From assembly GCA_030149115.1 (NCBI GenBank), contig JASBSE010000186.1, positions 1 to 18,735 on the forward strand: a stretch of DNA of 18,735 bases, given 5' to 3'. The stretch is from Winogradskyella sp. (GTDB lineage Bacteria; Bacteroidota; Bacteroidia; Flavobacteriales; Flavobacteriaceae). The notes under the pieces are model-generated. The model worked only from the letters and a program-made list of their open reading frames with translations, was not told the origin of the DNA and ran no database searches. Position 1 is the first letter of the stretch. Every line of letters starts with the position of its first letter. This document shows, one piece after another, positions 1 to 7,900 of this stretch. Position numbers and translations under genes: made by a program.

Positions 1-12
1 TTCAAACTAATA

Positions 13-1107
13 CTATAAGTCTTTTGTGAGCTTATTTACTATTTTGTATTCAGATAAAAACTCTTTCAAAATTACTTTTATTGCTGTGTAAGCAGGTATT
101 GCGACAATCATTCCTACAATCCCAAATAAAATGCCAGCAATTATAATTACTAAAAAGATTTCTAATGGATGAGATTTTACACTTTTAGAAAAAATGATAG
201 GTTGACTAAAGAAGTTATCAACCAATTGAGCAATGATAAATCCTATCATTACATAAGTTGTTTTTGGTAAAATAACATCGCTAAAGTTTTCACCCAAATT
301 ACTAGACATACTTAAAACAAGCATTAAAAAACCACTGACTAACGGCCCAACATAAGGCACTAAATTTAATAGCGCACAAAGGAAGGCAATAACAACTGCA
401 TTATCAATACCGAAAAATAGGAGGACAATAGTGTATATAACAAATAGTATTAATATCTGAAAAATAAGTCCAACAAAGTAACGAGACAAAAGGTCTTTTA
501 TCTTATTCCAAGAACGCTTAGAGCGCATTTCATTTCCTTTTGGAACAAAGGTCATAATACCATCTTCAAACAATTTGCTGTCTTTTAAAAAGAAGAATGA
601 AATAAACAATACTGAAAACAAGCCAATACTAAAACTTCCTAATCCACTAACTAAGCTATTGAAGAAGTTAGGAATTAAAGAAAAATCAAGCTTTGATAGT
701 ATGTTAGAGTCTTTTATAGACTGCTCAACATCGATGTTATTAAATTCAAAATAGGTAACTATCTGCTGGTATAAATTATCAAGGTTACGCTCTAGCTGAT
801 TAAAATCTAAAAGCGCTAAATTTTTACCTTGGTCTGTTATTAGAGGAATAAACATACCAATTAGTCCAGCTAACAATCCAATAAATAATAACATGGTTAC
901 AACAACGGCAACAGTATTGTTAAACTTTAATTTGCGTCTAAGAAATAAAACAATAGGTCTGCCCACCAACGAAATTACAGCAGCAATGGCTATGTAAACT
1001 ATTACAGATTGTATTTTGTATAAGAAGAATAAAACCAAAGCTATACCTAAGAGAATTCCCAGGGCTCTTAAGATGCCATTTGCAATGATTTTTGAATTCT
1101 GATTCAT
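13..1107 (-). CDS. AI-2E family transporter (PerM/YdiK-like membrane protein)
   Basis: This 364-residue protein is a polytopic inner-membrane protein. Hydrophobic segments lie near residues 13-50 (two close together), 64-90, 150-172, 212-235, 239-270, 285-300 and 318-345, with a long hydrophilic stretch at about 95-145. This layout, and the conserved C-terminal half containing a 'NLVPYVGP' motif near residue 250 and 'QPIIFSKSVKSHP' near 305, match the AI-2E transporter family (PF01594). Family members have been linked to export of autoinducer-2 or to Na+/H+ antiport, so the substrate cannot be assigned from sequence. The gene lies 37 bases downstream of a TrmH-family methyltransferase on the same strand and is probably co-transcribed with it. 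A small hairpin (GCTGAA/TTCAGC, 1119-1135) sits in the gap but has no T-tract. The start ATG at 1107 gives a short cytoplasmic N-terminus before the first membrane segment, as expected. Family assignment is firm, function is not. Confidence 0.87.
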   Translation of the reverse strand: MNQNSKIIANGILRALGILLGIALVLFFLYKIQSVIVYIAIAAVISLVGRPIVLFLRRKLKFNNTVAVVVTMLLFIGLLAGLIGMFIPLITDQGKNLALLDFNQLERNLDNLYQQIVTYFEFNNIDVEQSIKDSNILSKLDFSLIPNFFNSLVSGLGSFSIGLFSVLFISFFFLKDSKLFEDGIMTFVPKGNEMRSKRSWNKIKDLLSRYFVGLIFQILILFVIYTIVLLFFGIDNAVVIAFLCALLNLVPYVGPLVSGFLMLVLSMSSNLGENFSDVILPKTTYVMIGFIIAQLVDNFFSQPIIFSKSVKSHPLEIFLVIIIAGILFGIVGMIVAIPAYTAIKVILKEFLSEYKIVNKLTKDL

Positions 1108-1144
1108 ATCTCAAAGATGCTGAAATAAATTCAGCAAGGCAAAT

Positions 1145-1645
1145 TTAAGAATTAAGTTGTTTGGTAAATTCGTAAAGTGCTATGCTTGTAGCTTGCACAA
1201 CATTCATGCTACTATTGTTTCCGTACATATTGATGTGGACAACAGCATCACATTGTTCTAAAACAAACTCTGAAACTCCAAAGTTTTCATCACCAAGAAT
1301 TAATACTATTGGTTTGTTGGATTCAAGTTTAAAAGTGCTTAGTTCTGTGCTGCTTTCGGTAATTTCTAAAGCAATGATTTGGTGTGTTTTTTTTAACTGA
1401 AGGATAACATCATCAATCTTTTCTTCAATTCTATGGGTTACATACTTTTCGGTAGAACGCGATGTTTTGGTCATGCGTTTTCCAATAGGAATATTATCTC
1501 CGCAAAAAATAAGTTCTTCAATATTAAAGGCATCTTCAATACGAAATAAGCTTCCAATATTTGGTGCATTGGTAATGTTATCACAAATTAAGTTGATGGG
1601 ATGCTTTTGCTTTTTAAAGTTTGAAGTGTAGTGGGTGAGCTGCAT
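1145..1645 (-). CDS. TrmH-family (SpoU) RNA 2'-O-ribose methyltransferase
   Basis: This 166-residue protein has the three SpoU/TrmH motifs of SPOUT methyltransferases. Motif 1 is N29-I-G-S-x-F-R35 (catalytic Arg region), motif 2 is LILGDENFGV at 115-124, and motif 3 is HINMYGNNSSMNVV at about 137-150. Motifs 2 and 3 form the trefoil knot that binds S-adenosylmethionine. The family methylates 2'-OH groups of tRNA or rRNA. The protein has only the catalytic domain, with no N-terminal L30e-like substrate-binding domain, so it is of the short TrmH/TrmL size class, and the target nucleotide cannot be named. Motif 3 reads SMNV where most family members have SLNV, a conservative change. It lies upstream of the AI-2E transporter, with an 88-base repeat-bearing gap separating it from the DUF4159 gene upstream. 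The ATG at 1645 is the natural start. Confidence 0.88.
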   Translation of the reverse strand: MQLTHYTSNFKKQKHPINLICDNITNAPNIGSLFRIEDAFNIEELIFCGDNIPIGKRMTKTSRSTEKYVTHRIEEKIDDVILQLKKTHQIIALEITESSTELSTFKLESNKPIVLILGDENFGVSEFVLEQCDAVVHINMYGNNSSMNVVQATSIALYEFTKQLNS

Positions 1646-1733
1646 AGTTAGACTCTAGAAGTTAGACTTGAGATAAGAGAAGTCTTGTTTTGTGAAATAA
1701 ATAGCCTCATATCTAGAATCTATTATCTCTTTT
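1646..1733. repeat. Intergenic TAGA/AGTTAGACT repeat cluster
   Basis: The 88-base gap between the TrmH-family gene and the DUF4159 gene holds two exact copies of AGTTAGACT (1646-1654 and 1660-1668), 14 bases apart. More TCTAGA/ATCTAGAATCTA-like units follow near 1710-1722. Read from opposite strands, the two edges of the gap resemble each other: AGATAAGAGAAG at one end, and AGAAAAGAGATAAT on the other strand at the far end. The region therefore looks like a degenerate inverted arrangement. It encodes nothing and shows no T-tract terminator. I read it as a degenerate intergenic repeat of unknown origin. Confidence 0.45.
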
Positions 1734-2384
1734 CTAATTCTCAAAAGCATATTTCATAATGTTAGCTCCCATTTTAAGTGCTCTTTCACGCACATCTTCA
1801 GGATCGTTGTGTACTTCTGGATCTTCCCAACCATCTCCTAAATCGCTTTCAAAGGTAAAAAGTAAGACTAATCTATCTTCATGAAAAATCCCAAAGGCTT
1901 GTGGTGCTTTACCATCATGCTCATGGATTTTAGGTAAACCGTTAGGGAATTCAAAAGCTGAACTGAAAATTTCATGATCTTTTGGGATTTCTTTCAACTC
2001 GTTATTAGGAAAAACCTTTTTTAGTTCTTTTGTAATGTACGGCTCCATACCATAGTTATCGTCTATGTGAAGAAAACCTCCAGAGATGAGATATTTTCTT
2101 AAGTTTTCTGCATCATTATCACTAAAGAATACATTGCCATGACCTGTCATGTGTAAAAAAGGGTACTGAAAAATATCAATACTGCCAACTTCAACCGTTT
2201 GTATATTTTCATTGATGTTGGTATCGATATTGTCGTTACAAAACTTTACCAAATTAGGTAGTGCTGTAGGATTGCTATACCAATCTCCACCACCTTTATA
2301 CTTAAGCACAGCCACGTCTTGAGCAAAAAGTGAAAAAGTAAAGAGTGTAAGGTATAGAGTTATTAATTTTTTCATGTTATTCAT
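1734..2384 (-). CDS. Secreted DUF4159 domain protein
   Basis: This 216-residue protein has an N-terminal signal peptide: a Lys-Lys pair, the hydrophobic stretch LITLYLTLFTFSLF, and a likely cleavage after LFA, before Gln-Asp. The mature part matches the DUF4159 family, which is common in Bacteroidota. Visible features are a Tyr-Lys-Gly-Gly-Gly-Asp-Trp-Tyr-Ser segment just after the signal, 'HMTGHGNVFFS' and 'GGFLHIDDNYG' in the middle, and a late 'LGDGWEDPEVHNDP' acidic patch. The family has a glutamine-amidotransferase-like fold, but its biochemical role is not established. The start at 2384 overlaps the rsmE stop by eight bases. A second Met (codon 4, at 2375) would give a one-base gap and an equally good signal peptide, so either start is possible. 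The tight junction argues for translational coupling with rsmE. Family call firm, function unknown. Confidence 0.82.
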   Translation of the reverse strand: MNNMKKLITLYLTLFTFSLFAQDVAVLKYKGGGDWYSNPTALPNLVKFCNDNIDTNINENIQTVEVGSIDIFQYPFLHMTGHGNVFFSDNDAENLRKYLISGGFLHIDDNYGMEPYITKELKKVFPNNELKEIPKDHEIFSSAFEFPNGLPKIHEHDGKAPQAFGIFHEDRLVLLFTFESDLGDGWEDPEVHNDPEDVRERALKMGANIMKYAFEN

Positions 2385-3081
2385 TTACAAAAGCAACTGA
2401 ATGACAAGCTGCAATGGCAGCAGTCTCAGTACGCAAACGTGTATTACCCAAAGTTACTGGAATAAAATCAGCAGCCAAAGCCATTTCGATTTCTTTAACG
2501 CTAAAATCACCTTCAGGTCCAATAAGTATTAAAGTGTCATCATTATTTTTTAACTGAGACTTTAATGATTTCTTATCGGTTTCCTCGCAATGTGCAATAA
2601 ACTTGGTTGCTGATAAAGAAGTATCTACAAAATCTTTAAAAGCAATAGGCGCATTTAGTTTTGGTAAATAGCATTGCAAAGATTGTTTCATTGCAGATTG
2701 TAGGATTTTTTCAAAACGCTCTAGCTTTACAACTTTGCGTTCGCTGTTATCGCAGATGATTGGTGTAATCTCTTCAATTCCAATTTCTGTGGCTTTTTCT
2801 AAAAACCACTCGTATCTGTCGTTCATTTTGGTTGGAGCAACAGCAAGGTGTAAGCTAAAAGTACGCTTTGGTTGTAAGTTTTGCGATAGGATGTTTACCG
2901 AACAATGTTTAGTATCTGCCAATGTAAGTTCTGCATTAAATAGCCAACCTGTGCCATTGGTTATGTGTAATTGATCTCCAGCTTTTTTACGAAGCACTTT
3001 TACGATATGTCGGCTTTCGTCTTTATCAAAATTAAACGTAGTATCTCCTTCTGAAATATTAGGATTGTAGAATAATTGCAT
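2377..3081 (-). CDS. rsmE: 16S rRNA (uracil(1498)-N3)-methyltransferase RsmE
   Basis: This SPOUT-class enzyme methylates N3 of U1498 in 16S rRNA at the decoding region, using S-adenosylmethionine. The 234-residue length is normal for the family. An N-terminal PUA-like RNA-binding part contains RHIVKVLRKKAGD (residues 24-36). The central helix has the typical KMNDRYEWFLEKATEIG segment (85-101) followed by the CDNSER motif (110-115). The C-terminal knot has LIGPEGDFS (187-194) and LGNTRLRTETAA (211-222), the SAM-binding signature. Its ATG overlaps the stop of the upstream PPIase gene by one base (TAATG on the minus strand), and its end overlaps the DUF4159 gene, so the three genes form one translationally coupled unit. 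Confidence 0.95.
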   Translation of the reverse strand: MQLFYNPNISEGDTTFNFDKDESRHIVKVLRKKAGDQLHITNGTGWLFNAELTLADTKHCSVNILSQNLQPKRTFSLHLAVAPTKMNDRYEWFLEKATEIGIEEITPIICDNSERKVVKLERFEKILQSAMKQSLQCYLPKLNAPIAFKDFVDTSLSATKFIAHCEETDKKSLKSQLKNNDDTLILIGPEGDFSVKEIEMALAADFIPVTLGNTRLRTETAAIAACHSVAFVNE

Positions 3082-3710
3082 TAATCTGTAGCTTCTGAGT
3101 ATTGTAAAACAGTAATTTCTTCAATGGTTTTAGAGTCGTGGGTCTTAAGTACAACATAATACCAGTTTCTATCTTCAATATCTAAAGTAAAAATTTCATT
3201 AGTATCATGGTCTTTAACAGCGTCTTCAAACATTTGGTGCATTTGCCCTTCTGGAAACCAGCCTAAATCACCACCTCTTTTTGCATTTAAATCCATTGAG
3301 TGCAATTGTGCCAACTTATCAAATTTATAACCTTGTTGGTATTGAGAAACAATTTTGTCGCGTTTTTCATTAATCTCTTCTAATTCCATTTTATTACCAT
3401 CAAAAAAGATATAACTGGCTCTGTGGTGTAACGTTTTTTCCTTGTCAACAACTTTGTAATAGGTCTTTTTGTATTCACCTTTTATAACTTTTTTTCCACC
3501 TTTAGAGAGTTTAAAAAGCTCATCAGCCAAGCGCGTTTTGTGCTTTTCTTTATTGAACGTAAAGACCTTGCTCTTATTAGATTTTTTGTGAGCTTTAGCA
3601 AAGGTTTTAGCCTCTTCGATAGAACTTATAGAATCAAGTTCGGTTTCTAAAGCATCTTGAGAAAAACTAAAAAAAGGAAAGCAGAGAAGTAGAAAAATTA
3701 GCTGTTTCAT
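3081..3710 (-). CDS. Secreted parvulin-type peptidylprolyl isomerase
   Basis: This 209-residue protein begins with a clear signal peptide (MKQLIFLLLCFPFFSFSQ, likely cut before Gln18 or Asp19) and so acts in the periplasm or at the envelope. The C-terminal half (about 95-190) resembles a parvulin/PpiC rotamase domain. It has 'HHRASYIFF' at the start, a central helix region 'FDKLAQLHSMD', then the characteristic 'KRGGDLGWFPEGQM' loop followed by an F-E-x-A-V segment, as in PpiC, PrsA and SurA. The N-terminal part (about 20-90) is lysine-rich and helical, and has no recognisable domain. The expected role is cis-trans isomerisation of prolyl bonds in exported proteins. It is the first gene of a coupled unit with rsmE and the DUF4159 gene. 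It sits 103 bases downstream of tsaD, and the start at 3710 is the only one that includes the signal peptide. Confidence 0.85.
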   Translation of the reverse strand: MKQLIFLLLCFPFFSFSQDALETELDSISSIEEAKTFAKAHKKSNKSKVFTFNKEKHKTRLADELFKLSKGGKKVIKGEYKKTYYKVVDKEKTLHHRASYIFFDGNKMELEEINEKRDKIVSQYQQGYKFDKLAQLHSMDLNAKRGGDLGWFPEGQMHQMFEDAVKDHDTNEIFTLDIEDRNWYYVVLKTHDSKTIEEITVLQYSEATD

Positions 3711-3785
3711 GGTGTTGTTGATTTAGTCTAATTTATTGTATTTACAAAACAACTAAATTTTAAAACGCATTTGAAGTCTTATGTT

Positions 3786-3802
3786 ATCTGTTATCAACAG
3801 AT
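3786..3802. other. Perfect hairpin between tsaD and the PPIase gene
   Basis: A perfect inverted repeat ATCTGTT-ATC-AACAGAT lies 12 bases beyond the tsaD stop codon, in the 103-base gap before the PPIase gene. In the direction of tsaD transcription it is not followed by a T-tract, so it is not a classical intrinsic terminator. It could serve as a weak terminator, as an mRNA 3'-end stabiliser, or be chance. Confidence 0.3.
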
Positions 3803-3813
3803 GTTTTAACAAT

Positions 3814-4836
3814 TTAGATTTTCAACCTAGCTGTAGCCATAACATCAAAATCAGAAAAATCTTTTTCCAAATATTTTAAATATCCAACAATAGCAATCAT
3901 AGCAGCATTGTCTGTGGTGTATTCAAATTTTGGAATGTAAGTAGTCCAATCATGTTTCTTTTCGGCATCTTTAAGTGCTTTTCTAATGCCAGAATTTGCA
4001 GAAACTCCACCACCAATAGCAATGTGTTTAATACCAGTTTGCTTTACAGCAAGCTTTAATTTATCCATTAAAATGCCAATAATTGTGTATTGAATAGAAG
4101 CGCAAATGTCATTTAAATTCTCTTCAACAAAATTTGAGTTGGCCTTAGTTTCGCGTTGTACAAAATAAAGTATAGCAGTTTTTAAACCTGAAAAACTAAA
4201 ATTAAGTCCTTCTACTTTTGGTTTGGTAAATTTATAAGCTTTAGGATTTCCTAATTGCGCACGTCTGTCTATTTCTGGTCCTGCAGGATAACCTAGGCCT
4301 AAAATTTTTCCACTTTTATCATAGGCTTCACCAACAGCATCATCAATGGTTTCTCCTAGGACTTTCATTTCAAAATGACTATTTACTTGTACAATTTGTG
4401 TATGACCACCAGAGATGGTCATTGCTAAGAATGGAAACGGTGGTTTTTGGTGCCCTTCTTCTTCAATAAAATGTGCCAAAATATGGGCTAGCATATGGTT
4501 AACATCAATTAGAGGAATATCTAAACCATATGCCAGAGATTTCGCAAACGAAGTGCCTACAAGTAACGAACCCATTAAGCCTGGTCCGCGTGTAAAAGCA
4601 ATAGCACTTAATTGATTTTTAGAAATACCAGCACGTTCTATGGCTTGGTTAACAACAGGTACTATGTTTTGTTGGTGTGCTCTAGAGGCTAATTCTGGAA
4701 CAACACCACCATATTCTGCATGAATTTTTTGGTCTGCCACAACATTGCTTAAAATGGTATCGTTACATAGTACAGCGGCAGAAGTATCATCACAAGATGA
4801 TTCAATACCAAGGATATAAATATTTTCTTTTTTCAT
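3814..4836 (-). CDS. tsaD: tRNA N6-adenosine threonylcarbamoyltransferase TsaD
   Basis: This is the catalytic subunit of the t6A machinery. It transfers the threonylcarbamoyl group from threonylcarbamoyl-AMP to A37 of ANN-decoding tRNAs in the cytoplasm, together with TsaB and TsaE. The 340-residue length is typical. Visible hallmarks are the N-terminal ASKHA motif GIESSCDDTS (10-19), EYGGVVPELASRAH (41-54), TRGPGLMGSL (82-91), the metal-binding pair H114 and H118 in HMLAH, ISGGHT (141-146), the GxGYPAGPEID segment, IGGGVSANSG, and the late TTDNAAM containing the third metal ligand Asp. It is transcribed divergently from tamB across an 84-base gap. A TACATTTG element right next to the tamB start codon could be its -7 box. 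No partner tsa gene is in the window. Confidence 0.97.
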   Translation of the reverse strand: MKKENIYILGIESSCDDTSAAVLCNDTILSNVVADQKIHAEYGGVVPELASRAHQQNIVPVVNQAIERAGISKNQLSAIAFTRGPGLMGSLLVGTSFAKSLAYGLDIPLIDVNHMLAHILAHFIEEEGHQKPPFPFLAMTISGGHTQIVQVNSHFEMKVLGETIDDAVGEAYDKSGKILGLGYPAGPEIDRRAQLGNPKAYKFTKPKVEGLNFSFSGLKTAILYFVQRETKANSNFVEENLNDICASIQYTIIGILMDKLKLAVKQTGIKHIAIGGGVSANSGIRKALKDAEKKHDWTTYIPKFEYTTDNAAMIAIVGYLKYLEKDFSDFDVMATARLKI

Positions 4837-4912
4837 TAACTAAAAAGGGCACAATAATTGTTAATTTTACGGAATATAGTCTAAGACTCCACTTGCCAAC
4901 GTATTACTAGTG

Positions 4913-4939
4913 CAAATGTAGTGAAGATTTCATCAACAA
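4913..4939 (-). promoter_or_regulatory. Putative tsaD promoter (Bacteroidota type)
   Basis: Read on the minus strand, TACATTTG (4920-4913) matches the TAnnTTTG -7 consensus exactly. A TTG lies 16 bases upstream (4939-4937), which is slightly shorter than the usual 17-23. Transcription would start about 4906, giving tsaD a leader of roughly 70 bases. The -33 element lies inside the first codons of tamB. Confidence 0.4.
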
Positions 4940-7900
4940 GTAATCATTTAATCTGTATCAAAAGAGTACTCAAAATAATAGGTAAAATAGCAGGTATCAT
5001 TCTGCTCTTGTTTCTTATTGTCTTTTTAATTTTGGGTATTCCGGCTGTACAAACCAAGCTAGGTAAGTACGCTACACAAAAGCTTAACGAAGAATTTAAA
5101 ACCAATATTAATATTGGAAAGGTTGGACTTCAGCTTAATGGAGATATAGAACTTAAAGAAATTCTTATTAGAGACTACAAGAAAGATACGCTTATAAGTA
5201 TTGGGGAGATTAACAGTTCTATTATTAGCTTTAAAAATCTTTACGATAGTAAATTCAATCTGGGTGATATAGACATTCAAGACTTAGTCTTTAACCTAAA
5301 AACTTACAAAGGTAAAGAAGATACAAATCTTGATGTCTTTGTAGATAAGTTTGAGGACGACAACCCAAAAGAAGGGCCAAGTAACTTTTTGTTTTCATCT
5401 AGTGATTTATCCATAGAAAATGGTCTGTTTAAATTAACAGATGAAAATCTTGAGACACCTAAAATTTTTGAATTTACAGAGCTAAATGCTAATACAACGA
5501 ATTTTTTGATTAATGGACCAGATGTAAGTGCAAGAATTAATAAGTTTAGTTTTAAGGATAGTAGAGGGATAACGGTAGAGAATTTAAAGGCCAATTTTGC
5601 ATACACCTTAGACCACATGAATTTTAGTGATTTAAGTATCGAAACTGAAAAATCGGAATTGGTTGGTGATTTAAGGTTTGATTACAAAAGAGAAGATTTA
5701 AAAGACTTTACAGATAAGGTAAACGTTACGGCAAGCTTTGAAGATTCTGAAATATCATTAACAGAGCTAAATGTGTTTTTTGATGAATTTGGTGTTAATC
5801 AACGTGCAAATTTTAATGCAGATTTATCAGGGACATTAAATAACCTCGAAGCCAAAAACCTAAATATTAGTACTACTAGAAATACAAGGATAATAGGAGA
5901 TATCACATTTAAAAATCTTTTTGCAAAGGAGGATGATACTTTTGCGCTTAATGGAAGATTTGAAAACTTAGCGTCTAATTATTATGATTTAACTGCTTTA
6001 TTACCAAATATTCTTGGGAATGCGGTTCCAACGGTTTTGTCAAAGGTTGGGAATTTTAAAATTACAGGAACATCGCAAATTACAACTAGTCGCATTAATG
6101 CAGATATAGAAATAGATACTGATTTGGGTTTTATAAAATCTGATTTAGAGCTTACTGAAATTGATGATATAGATAGAGCAAACTATGTTGGAAACGTTGT
6201 TTTTGATGAATTTGAAATAGGTAAGTTAATTGGTGATCCGTTGGCCAAAAATGTGTCAGCAAATCTCGATGTAGATGGCAAAGGTTTTACTTTAAATAAC
6301 TTACGTTCAGATATAAAGGGTGATGTTTTTAGTTTAGAATATAATGGTTATAAATATCAAGGTATCACGGTTTCTGGAGATTTAGGAAATAAAATCTTTA
6401 ATGGTAAGCTGATAGTAGAGGATCCAAACCTGCAATTGGATTTTAATGGTTTAGTAGATTTTGTTGATGAAAAAAAGAAATTTGATTTTGATGCTAATGT
6501 TGATTATGCAAACCTTAGAGTATTAAATTTTGTTACCAGAGATAGTCTGTCAGAATTTAAAGGTTTAGTTAATATGACAGCTACAGGTTCTAACTTAGAT
6601 GACGTAAGTGGTGCGGTTAATATTAAAAATACAACATATAAAAATCAGGATAGCGAATATAGTTTTGAAGATTTTGATATTGTGTCTTCATTTGATGGTG
6701 GTGAACGTACGATATCTATAAATTCTCCGGATATCATCAATGGAAATATCAAAGGAAAATTTAAAACTGAAGACATATTAAAATTGGTAGAGAACTCTGT
6801 AGGAAGTATCTATACCAATTATGTGCCTTTTAAAATTGAAAAGGGACAGTACATAGATTTTAGGTTTAATATTTATTCAAAAATTGCAGCAGTATTTTTT
6901 AAGGACTTATACTTAGGGAAAAACACTTTTATTGAAGGGAGAATTGAAACAGATGCAAGAGGTTTTGATTTAACCTTTAACTCGCCAGAGATTAAGTTCA
7001 AAGATTATTTTGCTAATAATATTAACCTTACTGTAGATAATAGTAATCCTCTTTATAATACTTATGTAGAAGTAGATACCCTCAGCTTGGGTGTGTATAA
7101 TGCTTCAGACTTTAGCTTAATTAATGTAACCAGAAGAGATACACTTTTAGTAAAAACAGAATTTAAAGGTGGTGAAAATAACAAAGATGAATTTAATCTA
7201 AACCTCTTTTATACTATAGATGAAGATAATAAATCGGTTATTGGTTTTAGAAAATCTGATGTGGTGTTTAAAGGTTATGAATGGTTTATTAATTCAGAAA
7301 AAAATAGTTTTAATAAAATAAGCTTCGATAGAACTTTTTCAGCATTCGATATATTCCCAGTAACTATTAATCAAGGAAATGAAATCATAGAAATTTCGGG
7401 AGTTGTTAGTGATAGTATCAATAAAAATTTAAGAGTAGATTTTAAAGATGTAGAATTGGTAAAGATTACTCCTAGAATAGATAGTTTAGACTTGGCTGGT
7501 GTTGTTAATGGAAAACTAGATCTGGTTCAAAAAGATGGTAGCTACTTACCAAAATCTAATTTAGAAATAAGCAATCTTTTTGTAAATGATTATGATTTAG
7601 GAAATTTAACAGCAGATGTAGAAGGAAATAATTCGTTAACCAACTACAATGTAGATGTTTCTTTAGTAAATGACAATCTCACCTCTTTTTTAGCAAAAGG
7701 TACTATAGATGTAGCAGAGCGAAGACCAACGATAGATCTAGATGTTACTTTCGAAGAATTTTTACTAGATCCTTTAAACCCACTTGGCGAAGGTGTTATT
7801 AGTAATATCAGAGGTTTGGTTTCTGGTGAGGCTAGAGTTTCAGGTAGCCTTAAAAAGCCAAGAATAGATGGTGAGCTGTTGCTGGACAGAGCAGGTATGT

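Noticed and set aside
1119..1135. GCTGAA/TTCAGC hairpin between trmH-like and AI-2E genes
   Set aside because: A six-base stem with no T-tract in an AT-rich gap; it may be chance and does not act as an intrinsic terminator on sequence grounds.
4862..4869. TAATTTTA as a plus-strand -7 box for tamB
   Set aside because: It differs from the consensus at the last base and no TTG lies at the proper upstream distance, so support is too weak.
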